Source: Alphaproteobacteria bacterium (lineage in GTDB: Bacteria > Pseudomonadota > Alphaproteobacteria > Rhizobiales > Beijerinckiaceae). Taken from it: a stretch of DNA of 64,000 bases. How positions within the stretch are numbered: position 1 is the first letter of the stretch; the number at the start of each line of letters is the position of its first letter. A program made the position numbers and the translations under genes. The stretch is from positions 1-64,000 of the forward strand of contig VGDY01000002.1 in assembly GCA_016869555.1 (NCBI GenBank), given 5' to 3'. The notes below the pieces were generated by a model that had not been told where the DNA came from, did not search any database, and worked only from the letters and a program-made list of their open reading frames with translations. Shown here piece by piece: positions 20,547 through 30,794 of this stretch.

Positions 20547-21860
20547 TCACGTCTGCCCCGGCTTCAGTCGATAGAAGATATGCCTGCCGATGACATCCAT
20601 CTTTCTGAGCGCGCGCGCCCAGCGCGGATGAACGTAATTGGCGTGGTAATGCGTCGAGCGGCCGACATCGGAAATATAGGTGCGGCCGACCATGACTTCC
20701 TTGGCGACGCGCACCGCCTGTTCCCAGGCGTCGCCTTCGGTGATGCGCAGCGATCTGCCCTCGCAGGCGAAGGAGAACTGGCAGCCGCGATAGCGATGGC
20801 GGTTCTGATAGACGACGCCGCAGACGCTTGCCGGATAGAGTCCGCTCTGGACGCGGTTGAGCACGACCTGCGCGACGGCGGCCTGCCCCGCCTCGGGCTC
20901 GCTGCGGGCCTCGAAATAGACCGCCTCGGCGAGGCACCGGGTCTCGCGCCCGAGCTTCTCCGGATCGATCGAGGCGACATAATCGGGCCGCGACGCGCTC
21001 TGGTTTTTGCCGGGAGCGGACAGCGCCAGCGTCGCGCCTTGGAAAGACGAGACTTCTATCGGCACGGCGTCGGGCTGCGCCGGCGTCGACGACCCCAGCG
21101 CGACGGCGCGCGGCGTTTGAGGGCTGGCGCCGTGCAGCGCGCGCTCAGTCAGCGCCTCCCGACCAGCCTCGCGCGGGAGGTCGGCGGCGGGGGGCGTCGA
21201 GATCGATGAGCTTTGCGACGGCGAGGCGGCGGCCGTCGACTTTTGCGTGGTCGCCGGCTCGGCGGGAGCGCCGGCGTCGACTTCTTCTAGCGCTTCGTCG
21301 CCGGGCGTTCTGCCGCGCGGCGCGAGCGGCGTCGGCGTCGGCCGCGTCGACTTGCCCTCGATGCCGAAGGACAGCGTCGGCGACTCGTTCAGTCCCAGAT
21401 TGGCGGGTTTTTGCCGGCGCGTCTCGAAACCTGGCCGCATGGCGACCACCGGATCGCCCTTGTGCCGCCGGTCGACCTGGGGAAAATTCTTCACGTCGGG
21501 CTTGAGATCGACATGCGGCTCGCGCTCGTCGGGGTCTTTCGCGTTCTCCTGGACGCCTCCGACGATGAGCCGCGCCTCCTCGATCCTGGCGCGCGTCTCG
21601 CCATAGAAACCGTAGTCGCCGCTCGCCGCCTCGCTGAAGCCGATCGTCAGCGCGCCCGGCGCGCGCGCCGCGAGCGGCGAAACCTTCCAGTCGGTGGTCG
21701 GATCCTGGCCGGCGGCGGCGGTGAAGGACACCAGCATGCCGACGCCGAGCGCCCAGGGCGCCGTTACGCTGACGACCCAGGGCGCCACCCCTCTGCGTGC
21801 GGAACGCGCTCTCGACTGACGACGCATAGACCAGCTCACCTGCGACGACGCGTCTCGCAA
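20547..21860 (-). CDS. Cell wall hydrolase (SleB-like catalytic domain)
   Basis: RETRCLAEAVYFEARSEPEAGQAAVAQVVLNRVQSGLYPASVCGVVYQNRHRYRGCQFSFACEG. Confidence 0.9.
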   Translation of the reverse strand: MRDASSQVSWSMRRQSRARSARRGVAPWVVSVTAPWALGVGMLVSFTAAAGQDPTTDWKVSPLAARAPGALTIGFSEAASGDYGFYGETRARIEEARLIVGGVQENAKDPDEREPHVDLKPDVKNFPQVDRRHKGDPVVAMRPGFETRRQKPANLGLNESPTLSFGIEGKSTRPTPTPLAPRGRTPGDEALEEVDAGAPAEPATTQKSTAAASPSQSSSISTPPAADLPREAGREALTERALHGASPQTPRAVALGSSTPAQPDAVPIEVSSFQGATLALSAPGKNQSASRPDYVASIDPEKLGRETRCLAEAVYFEARSEPEAGQAAVAQVVLNRVQSGLYPASVCGVVYQNRHRYRGCQFSFACEGRSLRITEGDAWEQAVRVAKEVMVGRTYISDVGRSTHYHANYVHPRWARALRKMDVIGRHIFYRLKPGQT

Positions 21861-21978
21861 GGCGCCGCGATTCGCGCTGCCCCGGATGCGATCTTTGGCA
21901 AATCTTATCGGTCATTAGGCTTGCGGAACCGTTGCCGGCGGCAAGGCGACAACGTGCCAGAATGACGCAACTAACCGC

Positions 21979-22395
21979 CTATTCGCCGATGAGATGAAGG
22001 GTGATCTCGCGCCGATGCGCGCTGCGGCGGTGTTCGAAAAGGAAAACGCCCTGCCAGGTTCCGAGCGCCAATGCGCCGCCGATCAGCGGAATCGAGAGCT
22101 GCGTCTGGGTGAGCGCGGCGCGGATATGCGCCGGCATGTCGTCGGGGCCTTCGGTATCATGGGCGTAAGCGGCCGCTTCCGGCGCGAGCCTTGCGAAGAC
22201 GGCTTCGAGATCGCGCAATACGGTCGGATCGGCGTTTTCCTGAATGAGCAGCGAGGCGGAAGTGTGCCGGCAGAAAACCGTCAGCAGTCCCTGCGTCATG
22301 CGGGCGTCGCGCGCAAAGTCGCGAATGTTCATGGAGAATTCGTAAAATCCGCGTCCCGAAGTCTCGATCCGCAGCATTCGGCTTGTTTGTCGCAT
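21979..22395 (-). CDS. YjbQ family protein (secondary thiamine-phosphate synthase-like)
   Basis: GLLTVFCRHTSASLLIQENADPTVLRDLE, LGTWQGVFLFEHR motifs. Confidence 0.92.
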   Translation of the reverse strand: MRQTSRMLRIETSGRGFYEFSMNIRDFARDARMTQGLLTVFCRHTSASLLIQENADPTVLRDLEAVFARLAPEAAAYAHDTEGPDDMPAHIRAALTQTQLSIPLIGGALALGTWQGVFLFEHRRSAHRREITLHLIGE

Positions 22396-22490
22396 GGGGC
22401 GAATGTGCGAAGACGCATGGGAAAGTCCAGCCCCGCGCGCTTGTGTTGTTCGCGCGCGCAGGTTAAGCGCCGCAGGAGATGGAAGCTTTC

Positions 22491-23162
22491 ATGTCTCAAC
22501 TGATCGATACGCTGACGAACTGGGCCGCGTCCGACACGGGAAAGGCGGTCGGCGGGGCGGCGCTGACGGCGCTCGCCTGGGCGGAGGCCTCGACGGTGGT
22601 GGGCGCGGCCTACATGAAACGGATGATTCCGTTGCGCATTACGGCGATGCTCGGCAATGTGCTCGGCGTGACCTTGGGGCTCATCATCGCCAGCCCGCCG
22701 ACGATCGCCAAACATGCGATCAATCTGCCGCTGAACTTCACCCGCATGCGCGAAATGCGGCGGCTGATCGCCAGCGTGCGCGAAGCCAACGGCTCCGATT
22801 TGAACATCGAATGGCTGAAGCCCTTCATGCATCCGCGCACGCTGCGACGCGGCGATGCCGTCTTCCTGAAGGGCGACGAAGCCGACGAAGCCTTCGTCGT
22901 CGTCGAGGGACGGGTCGAAATCGTCGAGCGCGGCGCCGTTCTTTCGCCCGGCGATATTTTTGGCGAAATGGCGCTTTTCACGACCAAGGGAAGGCGCACC
23001 GCGACGGCCCGCTGCAGGAGCGACGTGAGCCTGCTCGTCATCACCTATGAGCAGTTCGAACAGCTCTATTTTCAAAACCCCGAGTTCGGCCTTTATCTCG
23101 TGCGGCTGATCGTGCGCCGTTTCGAGATGAACCATCGCGACGAAGAGCTGGAGAGCGCGTGA
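22491..23162 (+). CDS. Membrane-anchored cyclic-nucleotide-binding domain protein
   Basis: N-terminal hydrophobic segments followed by a cNMP-binding fold (DAVFLKGDEADEAFVVVEGRVEIVERGAVLSPGDIFGEMALFTTKGRRTATARC). Confidence 0.83.
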   Translation: MSQLIDTLTNWAASDTGKAVGGAALTALAWAEASTVVGAAYMKRMIPLRITAMLGNVLGVTLGLIIASPPTIAKHAINLPLNFTRMREMRRLIASVREANGSDLNIEWLKPFMHPRTLRRGDAVFLKGDEADEAFVVVEGRVEIVERGAVLSPGDIFGEMALFTTKGRRTATARCRSDVSLLVITYEQFEQLYFQNPEFGLYLVRLIVRRFEMNHRDEELESA

Positions 23163-23243
23163 GGGAACGGCGGAGCGCGCGCGAATCGTGCGCCATGTCG
23201 AGCCGCGTCCGGCAATGTGGGACGAGTTCTGGTTTCCTAGCGC

Positions 23244-23326
23244 GTCATGCCCGCGCTTGTCGCGGGCATCCACGCAAGGCCGCCGCGCATAAGGGCGTGG
23301 ATGGCCGGGACAAGCCCGGCCATGGC
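23244..23326. repeat. Intergenic palindromic repeat, family A
   Basis: Two hairpins: ATGCCCGCG-cttg-TCGCGGGCAT and ATGGCCGGG-acaa-GCCCGGCCAT, with CCACGC/GCGTGG between them. Confidence 0.85.
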
Positions 23327-23402
23327 GGCGAAGAGACGTCGCGTCACATCGTGACGGCCGCCGCAGCAAAGCGCCGAATGTCCGAGCGCTTGCAAATCAA
23401 GT

Positions 23403-23540
23403 TTAGCGCCGATAATCGACTCATCGCCATCGCCCGAACTCGATCGCGCGGTCGCCGCCGCCTATGGCTGCCCGGAGGATATTTCGACCGAGAACGCGCT
23501 CGCGAAGCTGCTGGAGCTGAACCTCGAACGGTCTGGCTAA
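23403..23540 (+). pseudogene. Possible remnant of a DNA methyltransferase C-terminus
   Basis: Frame ending at 23540 reads LAPIIDSSPSPELDRAVAAAYGCPEDISTENALAKLLELNLERSG*, resembling C-termini of type II/IIL-like methyltransferases; no upstream body present. Confidence 0.45.
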
Positions 23541-23688
23541 GCTACTGTCATTATTAAATTTTTTTTGCAAGAACCGCTTGTCTGCGAATTGAGTCGGCCC
23601 ACATCTTGGGCACATGTCGCCCGCCGCATCGATGACGGCGCGAAGCGCCGATCGCGGCGTGGCCAATCAGCAAAATGGAGGGTCTGAT

Positions 23689-23856
23689 ATGGCGCTCGCA
23701 GTGCATAGTGGAGCGGAGATCGGCAAGATCGTCATGTGGGTCGCCGCCTTCGCCTTCTTCGTGGTGGTCGCGCTTACCTGGATCCCGGACTGGGTGGCGC
23801 CGCAAGGCGAACAAGGTGGGTCCGACGTCGGCCGCACCGTGAAAATGATCAAATAG
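23689..23856 (+). CDS. Small single-TM protein (55 aa), unknown function
   Basis: MALAVHSGAEIGKIVMWVAAFAFFVVVALTWIPDWVAPQGEQGGSDVGRTVKMIK; followed by a strong terminator. Confidence 0.65.
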   Translation: MALAVHSGAEIGKIVMWVAAFAFFVVVALTWIPDWVAPQGEQGGSDVGRTVKMIK

Positions 23857-23873
23857 AAAAGCCGATGAATGCG

Positions 23874-23902
23874 AAAGGCGCCGCCTATCCGCGGCGCCTT
23901 TT
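23874..23902 (+). terminator. Intrinsic terminator-like hairpin (could also serve ppdK on the opposite strand)
   Basis: AAAGGCGCCGC-ctatcc-GCGGCGCCTTTT. Confidence 0.8.
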
Positions 23903-23915
23903 GTTATCGCGCGCC

Positions 23916-26594
23916 TTACGCCGTGCTCACGGCCTTCTCGCCGAGCGCCGCCTGCGCCGCCGCCAGCCGCGCGATCGGCACGCGGAACGGCGAGCAGGAC
24001 ACATAGTCGAAGCCGATCTGGTCGAAGAAGGCGACGGAAACCGGATCGCCGCCATGCTCGCCGCAGACGCCGAGCGTGATCGTCGGATTCGCGGCGCGGG
24101 CGCGAGCGCAGCCGAGCCGCACAAGCTCGCCGACGCCTTCCTGATCGATGGTCACGAAGGGATCGGCCGGCAGCAGCCCCTTTTCGACATAGGCGTTGAG
24201 GAAGGATCCCGCATCGTCGCGCGAAATGCCGAGCGTCGTTTGCGTGAGGTCATTGGTGCCGAAGGAGAAGAAATCCGCCGACGGCGCGATGTCGCCGGCG
24301 CGCAGCGCGGCGCGCGGCAGTTCGATCATCGTGCCGACGTGATAATTCGGCCTGATCCCGGTCTCGTCCTCGACGAGCTTCGCCATTTCGGCGACGCGCG
24401 CCTTGACGAGATCGAGTTCGGCGCGGGCGAAGACGAGCGGCGCCATGATCTCGATGTCGACCGGTTCGCCGGTGGAGAGCGAGGCTTCGATCGCCGCCTC
24501 GAAGATCGCCCGCGCCTGCATGTCGACGATCTCGGGGAAAATCACCGCGAGCCGCACGCCGCGAAAGCCGAGCATCGGATTGAATTCGGAAAGCTGCGCG
24601 GCGCGACGGCGCAGCTTCACCGGATCGGCGCCCATCGCCTTCGCCACGGCGCCGATCTCCGAATCCGAATGCGGCAGGAATTCATGCAGCGGCGGATCGA
24701 GCAGGCGGATGGTGACCGGCAGGCCCGACATGATTTCGAACAGCTGCTTGAAATCCTCGCGCTGCATGGGCAAGAGCTTCGCCAGCGCGAGGCGGCGGCC
24801 CTCTGTGTCGTCGGCGAGAATCATTTCGCGCACCGCGACGATGCGCTCGCCTTCGAAAAACATGTGTTCGGTGCGCGCGAGGCCGATGCCTTCGGCGCCG
24901 AAGCGGCGGGCGGCGCGGGCGTCTCCGGGCGTCTCGGCGTTGGCGCGAATTTTCAGGCGCCGCTTCTGGTCGGCCCAGGACATCAGCACGGCGAATTCGC
25001 CGGTGAGCTCCGGCCGCTGCATCTTCACCTCGCCGGCGATGACCTGGCCGGCCGAGCCGTCGATGGTGATGCGCTCGCCCTTGCCGAAGCGCTTGCCGGC
25101 GACGGTGAAACTCTGGTCCTCATAGTCGATGCGCAGCGCGCCGGCGCCGGTGACGCAGGGCTTGCCCATGCCGCGCGCCACGACGGCGGCGTGCGAGGTC
25201 ATGCCGCCGCGCGCGGTCAGAATGCCTTCGGCGCCATGCATGCCGCCGATGTCCTCGGGACTCGTCTCGATGCGCACGAGAATGATCTTGCGGCCATTGG
25301 AGGCGAGCTTCGCCGCCTCTTCCGGATCGAAGACGATTTCGCCGACCGCCGCGCCCGGCGAAGCGGGAAGTCCCGTCGCCAGAATATGGCGCTTCGCCGC
25401 CGGATCGATGGTCGGATGCAGCAATTGTTCGAGCGACTGCGGCTCGACCCGCGTGATCGCCTCATCCTTGCCGATCAGGCCCTCGCGGGCCATGTCGACG
25501 GCGAGTTTCAGCGCCGCGCGCGCGGTGCGCTTGCCGGCGCGCGTCTGCAGCATCCATAATTTGCCGCGCTCGACGGTGAACTCCATGTCCTGCATGTCTC
25601 GGAAATGGCGTTCGAGCTTGTCGGCATATCCCTTGAACTCGGCGAAAATCGCCGGCATCGCCGCTTCGAGCGACACTTTCTCGAAGCCGGAGGCGTGGCT
25701 CGCCGACTGCGTGATCGGCTGCGGCGTGCGAATGCCGGCGACGACGTCCTCGCCCTGGGCGTTAATGAGATATTCGCCATAAAGTTCGCGCACGCCGGTG
25801 GAAGGGTTGCGGGTGAAGGCGACGCCGGTCGCCGATTGGGCGCCCATATTGCCGAACACCATCGCCTGGACATTGACCGCGGTGCCCCAGCTTTCGGGAA
25901 TGTTGTGCAGGCTGCGATAGACGATGGCGCGATTGTTCATCCAGGACGAAAACACCGCCTTGATCGCGCCCCACAATTGCTCGCGCGGGTCCTGCGGAAA
26001 GCTTTTGCCCGCCAACTCTTCGACGATCGTCTTGTATTGCGCCGCGACCTTGCGCCAATCGCCGGCCGAAAGCTGCGTGTCGAGCGCGAACCCCCTGCTC
26101 TCCTTTAACCGCTCGAGCGCGTCCTCGAATTCGTGATGTTCGACGCCGAGCACGACGGAAGAATACATTTCGATGAAGCGCCGATAGCAATCCCAGGCGA
26201 AGCGTTCGTCGCCGGAATTGCGCGCGAGCGCTTCGACGGTCTCGTCGTTGAGGCCGAGATTGAGCACCGTGTCCATCATTCCCGGCATCGAAGCGCGGGC
26301 GCCCGACCGCACCGAGACGAGCAGCGGCGATTGAGGGTCGTCGAAGGCGTGTCCGGCGACGCGGCCGACTTCGGCGAGCGCGTCATCGACCTGCCCGGCG
26401 AGATCGGCGGGAAAGGTCTTGCCGTTGGCGTAAAAATAGGCGCAGACCTCGGTGGTGAGGGTGAAGCCCGGCGGCACAGGCAGGCCGAGCGCCGCCATTT
26501 CCGCGAGATTGGCGCCCTTGCCGCCCAAAAGCTCCTTCATCGACGCCGACCCTTCGGAACGACCGGCGCTGAAACTATATACCCACTTGGTCAT
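23916..26594 (-). CDS. ppdK: Pyruvate, phosphate dikinase
   Basis: KWVYSFSAGRSEGSASMKELLGGKGANLAEMA, ILTARGGMTSHAAVVARGMGKPCVTG, FFSFGTNDLTQTTLGISRDDAG. Confidence 0.96.
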   Translation of the reverse strand: MTKWVYSFSAGRSEGSASMKELLGGKGANLAEMAALGLPVPPGFTLTTEVCAYFYANGKTFPADLAGQVDDALAEVGRVAGHAFDDPQSPLLVSVRSGARASMPGMMDTVLNLGLNDETVEALARNSGDERFAWDCYRRFIEMYSSVVLGVEHHEFEDALERLKESRGFALDTQLSAGDWRKVAAQYKTIVEELAGKSFPQDPREQLWGAIKAVFSSWMNNRAIVYRSLHNIPESWGTAVNVQAMVFGNMGAQSATGVAFTRNPSTGVRELYGEYLINAQGEDVVAGIRTPQPITQSASHASGFEKVSLEAAMPAIFAEFKGYADKLERHFRDMQDMEFTVERGKLWMLQTRAGKRTARAALKLAVDMAREGLIGKDEAITRVEPQSLEQLLHPTIDPAAKRHILATGLPASPGAAVGEIVFDPEEAAKLASNGRKIILVRIETSPEDIGGMHGAEGILTARGGMTSHAAVVARGMGKPCVTGAGALRIDYEDQSFTVAGKRFGKGERITIDGSAGQVIAGEVKMQRPELTGEFAVLMSWADQKRRLKIRANAETPGDARAARRFGAEGIGLARTEHMFFEGERIVAVREMILADDTEGRRLALAKLLPMQREDFKQLFEIMSGLPVTIRLLDPPLHEFLPHSDSEIGAVAKAMGADPVKLRRRAAQLSEFNPMLGFRGVRLAVIFPEIVDMQARAIFEAAIEASLSTGEPVDIEIMAPLVFARAELDLVKARVAEMAKLVEDETGIRPNYHVGTMIELPRAALRAGDIAPSADFFSFGTNDLTQTTLGISRDDAGSFLNAYVEKGLLPADPFVTIDQEGVGELVRLGCARARAANPTITLGVCGEHGGDPVSVAFFDQIGFDYVSCSPFRVPIARLAAAQAALGEKAVSTA

Positions 26595-26815
26595 GCGGAT
26601 GTTCGTCCGGCGAGAGAGGCAGGCGTGGCCGCGCCGCGCCTTTAGCGGTCATGAGCGCTTCCAGCCGGCGTTTTGAACGGCCGCCGACGCCCCGCCTGCG
26701 CGGACCATCAAGCCCGCGGGAAATTACGCTCAAATGACGCACGCCGACAAGTTGGCGCTTTGCGCCTCGGGCGCTATTTTGGTCAGCGATCGAAAAATTC
26801 CAGCGAAGGTCGGGC

Positions 26816-27010
26816 GTGATGAAAAGCGAAGCAGACGATCCGCCGCCCCGCCTCGCGGCTTTCGAGATCGGCCAGCCGCTCGATCTTCTCTCCATCGCCG
26901 AACTCGACGAACGCATCGAGCGGCTGCGGCAGGAAATCGCGCGGTTAGAGGCCGCCCGCGCGGCGAAACAGGCGGCGAGCGCCGCCGCCGACGCGTTTTT
27001 CAAGAAGTAG
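26816..27010 (+). CDS. DUF1192-like small protein
   Basis: LDLLSIAELDERIERLRQEIARLEAARAAKQAA is characteristic of the family. Confidence 0.75.
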   Translation: MMKSEADDPPPRLAAFEIGQPLDLLSIAELDERIERLRQEIARLEAARAAKQAASAAADAFFKK

Positions 27011-27041
27011 CCTCTCGTCGGCGCAGGGCTATCGAGTGAAG

Positions 27042-27172
27042 GGCTTCCTCATCCTGAGGAGCGTGCGCAGCACGCGTCTCGAAGGACGAGGAAGCCCGAC
27101 TTTGCGCATGTTTTCCTCACCCTCGTCCTTCGAGACGGCCTCTTCGAGGCCTCCTCAGGATGAGGGTGAGGA
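27042..27172. repeat. Intergenic palindromic repeat, family B (two inverted copies)
   Basis: CTCATCCTGAGGAGC...GTCTCGAAGGACGAG and its inverse CTCGTCCTTCGAGAC...CTCCTCAGGATGAG. Confidence 0.9.
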
Positions 27173-27315
27173 AAACGACGCTTCACCTGATTCCTCTGTC
27201 GGCCGGCGACGTTCGGCTTGACAGCCGACGACGGCACATGCCCTTTCTGCGCGCGAAACGCCCGATCCTTCCGGGATCGCGCCCTTATTAACCCGAAATC
27301 CCAACGAGCCGGCCC

Positions 27316-29097
27316 TTGCATCGCTACCGTTCGCATAATTGTGGCGCGCCCAATGAGGCGCTCGTCGGCGAAAAAATCCGGCTTTCCGGCTGGTGCCATC
27401 GCATCCGCGACCATGGCGGCGTGCTGTTTATCGACCTGCGCGACCATTACGGCCTGACGCAATGCGTCGTCGATCCGGATTCGCCGGCCTTTGCGCAGGC
27501 CGAGAAGCTGCGCTCGGAATGGGTGGTGCGGCTCGACGGCGAAGTGCGCAAGCGCCCCGCCGGCACCGAAAATTCAGACATGCCGACCGGACAGGTCGAG
27601 GTTTACGTCGGCGAAATCGAGGTTCTGGGCCCGGCCGCCGAATTGCCGGTGCCGGTCTTCGGCGACCAGCCCTATCCCGAGGACACGCGCCTCAAATATC
27701 GCTTCATCGATCTGCGTCGCGAGAAGCTGCACCAGAACATCATGCTGCGCGGGCGCATCATCGATTCGATCCGCATGCGCATGAAACAGGCGGGTTTCTT
27801 CGAGTTCCAGACGCCGATCCTGACCGCCTCCTCGCCCGAGGGCGCGCGCGACTTTCTGGTGCCCTCGCGCCTGCATCCGGGCAAATTCTACGCGCTGCCG
27901 CAGGCGCCGCAGCAGTTCAAGCAGCTCATCATGGTCGCGGGCTTCGATCGCTATTTCCAGATCGCGCCCTGTTTTCGCGACGAAGACGCGCGCGCCGACC
28001 GCTCGCCGGGAGAATTCTACCAGCTCGACGTCGAAATGAGCTTTGTGACGCAGGACGACGTGTTCGACGCGATCGAGCCGGTGCTGCGCGGGCTCTTCGA
28101 GGAATTCGCCAACGGCAAGAGCGTCACGCAGAAATTCCCGCGCATTTCCTTCCGCGAGGCGATGCTGAAATATGGGTCCGACAAGCCGGATTTGCGCAAT
28201 CCGCTGCTCATCGCCGACGTGTCCGAGGAATTCGCCCGCGAGGATGTGAGCTTCAAGGCGTTCAAGGGCAAGACCGTGCGCGCCATTCCTGCGCCCGGCG
28301 CCGCCGTGCAGCCCCGCAGCTTCTTCGACAAGCTCAACGACTGGGCGCGCAGCGAAGGCGCGCCGGGCCTTGGCTATGTGATATTCGAGGAAGAAAACGG
28401 CGCGCTCGCCGGCAAGGGCCCGATCGCGAAATTCATTCCCGCGGAGGCGCAGGCCGCGATCGCCGCCAAGGCGGGCGTCAAGGCGGGCGACGCGGTGTTC
28501 TTCTCGGCCGGCGAAGAGACGGCGGCGGCGAAACTCGCTGGCGCGGCGCGCATCCGCATCGGCGACGAACTCGGCCTGTCGAAGACAGGCGTGTTCGAAT
28601 TTTGCTGGATCGTCGACTTCCCGATGTATGAGTGGAACGAGGACGAGAAGAAGATCGACTTTTCGCACAATCCCTTCTCGATGCCGCAGGGCGGGCTCGA
28701 CGCGCTGGATACGATGGACCCGCTCGACATCAAGGCGTGGCAATACGACATCGTCTGCAATGGCGTGGAATTATCCTCGGGCGCGATCCGCAACCATCGT
28801 CCCGACATCATGCGTCGCGCGTTCGAGATCGCCGGCTATGGCGAAGACGTGCTGATCGACAAATTCGGTGGCATGTATCGCGCCTTCCAATATGGCGCGC
28901 CGCCGCATGGCGGCATCGCGCCCGGCGTCGACCGCATCGTCATGCTGCTCGCGGAAGAGGAAAACTTACGCGAAGTGACGCTGTTTCCGATGAATCAGCG
29001 CGCCGAGGATCTGCTGATGGGCGCGCCGTCGGAAGCGACGATGAAACATCTGCGCGAACTGCACATCAGGCTGAATCTGCCGGAGGGCAAGACCTAA
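27316..29097 (+). CDS. aspS: Aspartate--tRNA ligase (probably AspRS of the nondiscriminating/bacterial type)
   Basis: [93 protein letters not shown]. Confidence 0.97.
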   Translation: MHRYRSHNCGAPNEALVGEKIRLSGWCHRIRDHGGVLFIDLRDHYGLTQCVVDPDSPAFAQAEKLRSEWVVRLDGEVRKRPAGTENSDMPTGQVEVYVGEIEVLGPAAELPVPVFGDQPYPEDTRLKYRFIDLRREKLHQNIMLRGRIIDSIRMRMKQAGFFEFQTPILTASSPEGARDFLVPSRLHPGKFYALPQAPQQFKQLIMVAGFDRYFQIAPCFRDEDARADRSPGEFYQLDVEMSFVTQDDVFDAIEPVLRGLFEEFANGKSVTQKFPRISFREAMLKYGSDKPDLRNPLLIADVSEEFAREDVSFKAFKGKTVRAIPAPGAAVQPRSFFDKLNDWARSEGAPGLGYVIFEEENGALAGKGPIAKFIPAEAQAAIAAKAGVKAGDAVFFSAGEETAAAKLAGAARIRIGDELGLSKTGVFEFCWIVDFPMYEWNEDEKKIDFSHNPFSMPQGGLDALDTMDPLDIKAWQYDIVCNGVELSSGAIRNHRPDIMRRAFEIAGYGEDVLIDKFGGMYRAFQYGAPPHGGIAPGVDRIVMLLAEEENLREVTLFPMNQRAEDLLMGAPSEATMKHLRELHIRLNLPEGKT

Positions 29098-29345
29098 GCC
29101 TGCTGCAAGAACGCCGGCGGATCGTGTGGCTGCGGCGCCAGCGGCCATCCAAACGGGCGCTGCGCGCAGACCGAGCAACCCGCGGCCCCGGTGGCGCAAT
29201 CCGCGACCCGAAAGGTGGCGTCGGCAATGCGCCGGCGCTTCGCCTTGCTTCCCGTGGCGCGGTCCCCTATAAGCGCCGCGGCGCCTGCGTTTCCGACACC
29301 CCTGGAGGCGAGCAGCGCCTTTTCTTTTGACTAAAGGACACCGAC

Positions 29346-30008
29346 ATGGCCGAGACCAAGAAGCTCGCGGCCGCGGTGCGCAGCGGGACAGGCAAGGGGG
29401 CCGCCCGCAGCGTTCGCCGTGAGGGCCGTATTCCAGCAGTTCTGTATGGCGGCGGCGAAGCGCCGCAGCCGCTCTCGCTCGACAAGAAGAACGTGACTCA
29501 TCTCATCTTTTCCGGTCACTTCCTCACGACGATTTTCGAGCTCGACATCAACGGCAAGAAAGAGCGCGCGATCCCGCGCGACTATCAGCTCGACGTCGTC
29601 AAGGATACGCCGATCCATGTCGATTTTCTGCGCCTGAAGCCGGGTTCACGGCTGCGCGTCAACGTGCCGGTGCATTTCATCAACCAGGAGGCGGCGCCCG
29701 GCATCAAACGCGGCGGCGCGCTCAACATCGTCTACCACACGGTGGAGATGTGGGTGCCGGCCGACAATATTCCGGAAGCGATCACCGCCGATCTGACCGG
29801 CATGGACTTCAACGATTCGTTGCATATTTCGGCGATCCCGCTGCCGGAAGGCTGCAGGCCGACAAATCCCGACAAGGATTTCACCGTGGCGAGCCTGTCG
29901 CCGCCGGCGGGCGGCGGCGTTGAGGAGGAAGCTCCGGCCGCGACGGCGGCGCCCGCAGCCGCTCCCGCCAAGGCGGCGGCTCCCGCCAAGGACGAAAAGA
30001 AGAAGTAA
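29346..30008 (+). CDS. rplY: 50S ribosomal protein L25/general stress protein Ctc
   Basis: [38 protein letters not shown]; low-complexity Ala/Pro/Lys C-terminus typical of alphaproteobacterial L25. Confidence 0.95.
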   Translation: MAETKKLAAAVRSGTGKGAARSVRREGRIPAVLYGGGEAPQPLSLDKKNVTHLIFSGHFLTTIFELDINGKKERAIPRDYQLDVVKDTPIHVDFLRLKPGSRLRVNVPVHFINQEAAPGIKRGGALNIVYHTVEMWVPADNIPEAITADLTGMDFNDSLHISAIPLPEGCRPTNPDKDFTVASLSPPAGGGVEEEAPAATAAPAAAPAKAAAPAKDEKKK

Positions 30009-30029
30009 GCGCCGCAAGGCCGCCGTGTT

Positions 30030-30056
30030 AATGGCCGGGTTCGCCCGGCCATTTTT
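30030..30056 (+). terminator. Intrinsic terminator-like hairpin between rplY and pth
   Basis: AATGGCCGGG-ttcg-CCCGGCCATTTTT. Confidence 0.75.
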
Positions 30057-30071
30057 ATGTCAGAGGCTCCC

Positions 30072-30677
30072 ATGCTGCTCCTTGTCGGACTCGGCAATCC
30101 CGGACGCGCTTACGCCAGGAACCGGCACAATATCGGCTTCATGGCGCTCGAAGCGATCGCCAGACGCCATGGCTTCGCGCAGGCGCGGGGGCGTTTTCAG
30201 GGTCTTCTCAGCGAGGGAACGATCGGCGGCGAACGCGTCATGCTGCTCGCGCCGCAAACCTATATGAACGAGAGCGGCCGTTCGGTCGGCGAAGCGGCGC
30301 GTTTTCACAAGATCGGACCGGACGAAATCGTCGTCATTCACGACGAACTCGATCTCGCCCCGGGCAAGTGCCGGATCAAGACCGGCGGCGGCGTCGCGGG
30401 CCATAATGGCTTGCGCTCGATCACCGCCCATATCGGCAACGACTATAAGCGCGTGCGGCTCGGCATCGGCCATCCCGGCGACAAGGCGCTGGTGCATTCC
30501 TATGTGCTGAGCGATTTCGCCAAGAGCGAGGAGCCCTGGGTCGCCGCGCTCTGCGAGGCGATCGCCGACAACGCCGCGCTGCTCGTCAAGGACGACGACG
30601 CCGGCCTGCAGAACAGGCTGCATCTCGCCATGGAGGCGAAAGGCTTTAGCGCGGTGAAACGCCTGGGCGAGGCATAG
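30072..30677 (+). CDS. pth: Peptidyl-tRNA hydrolase
   Basis: [60 protein letters not shown]. Confidence 0.96.
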   Translation: MLLLVGLGNPGRAYARNRHNIGFMALEAIARRHGFAQARGRFQGLLSEGTIGGERVMLLAPQTYMNESGRSVGEAARFHKIGPDEIVVIHDELDLAPGKCRIKTGGGVAGHNGLRSITAHIGNDYKRVRLGIGHPGDKALVHSYVLSDFAKSEEPWVAALCEAIADNAALLVKDDDAGLQNRLHLAMEAKGFSAVKRLGEA

Positions 30678-30794
30678 TCGCGGCGTCGCCCGATCCGGCG
30701 CGTTTCAGCAAGCCTCGGCGCCCGCAAAGGCTTCGAGAGACTTGCGCACAGGCGGCCCTTTCCCAAAATCCCGCAAACCCCTATATTCGATTTG

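Noticed and set aside
23159-23557. 132-aa ORF on + after the cNMP-binding protein
   Set aside because: Runs through the family A palindrome; the plausible coding signal here is in a different frame (methyltransferase-like remnant).
23736-25559. 607-aa plus-strand ORF opposite ppdK
   Set aside because: Antisense shadow of the PPDK coding sequence; no recognisable domain.
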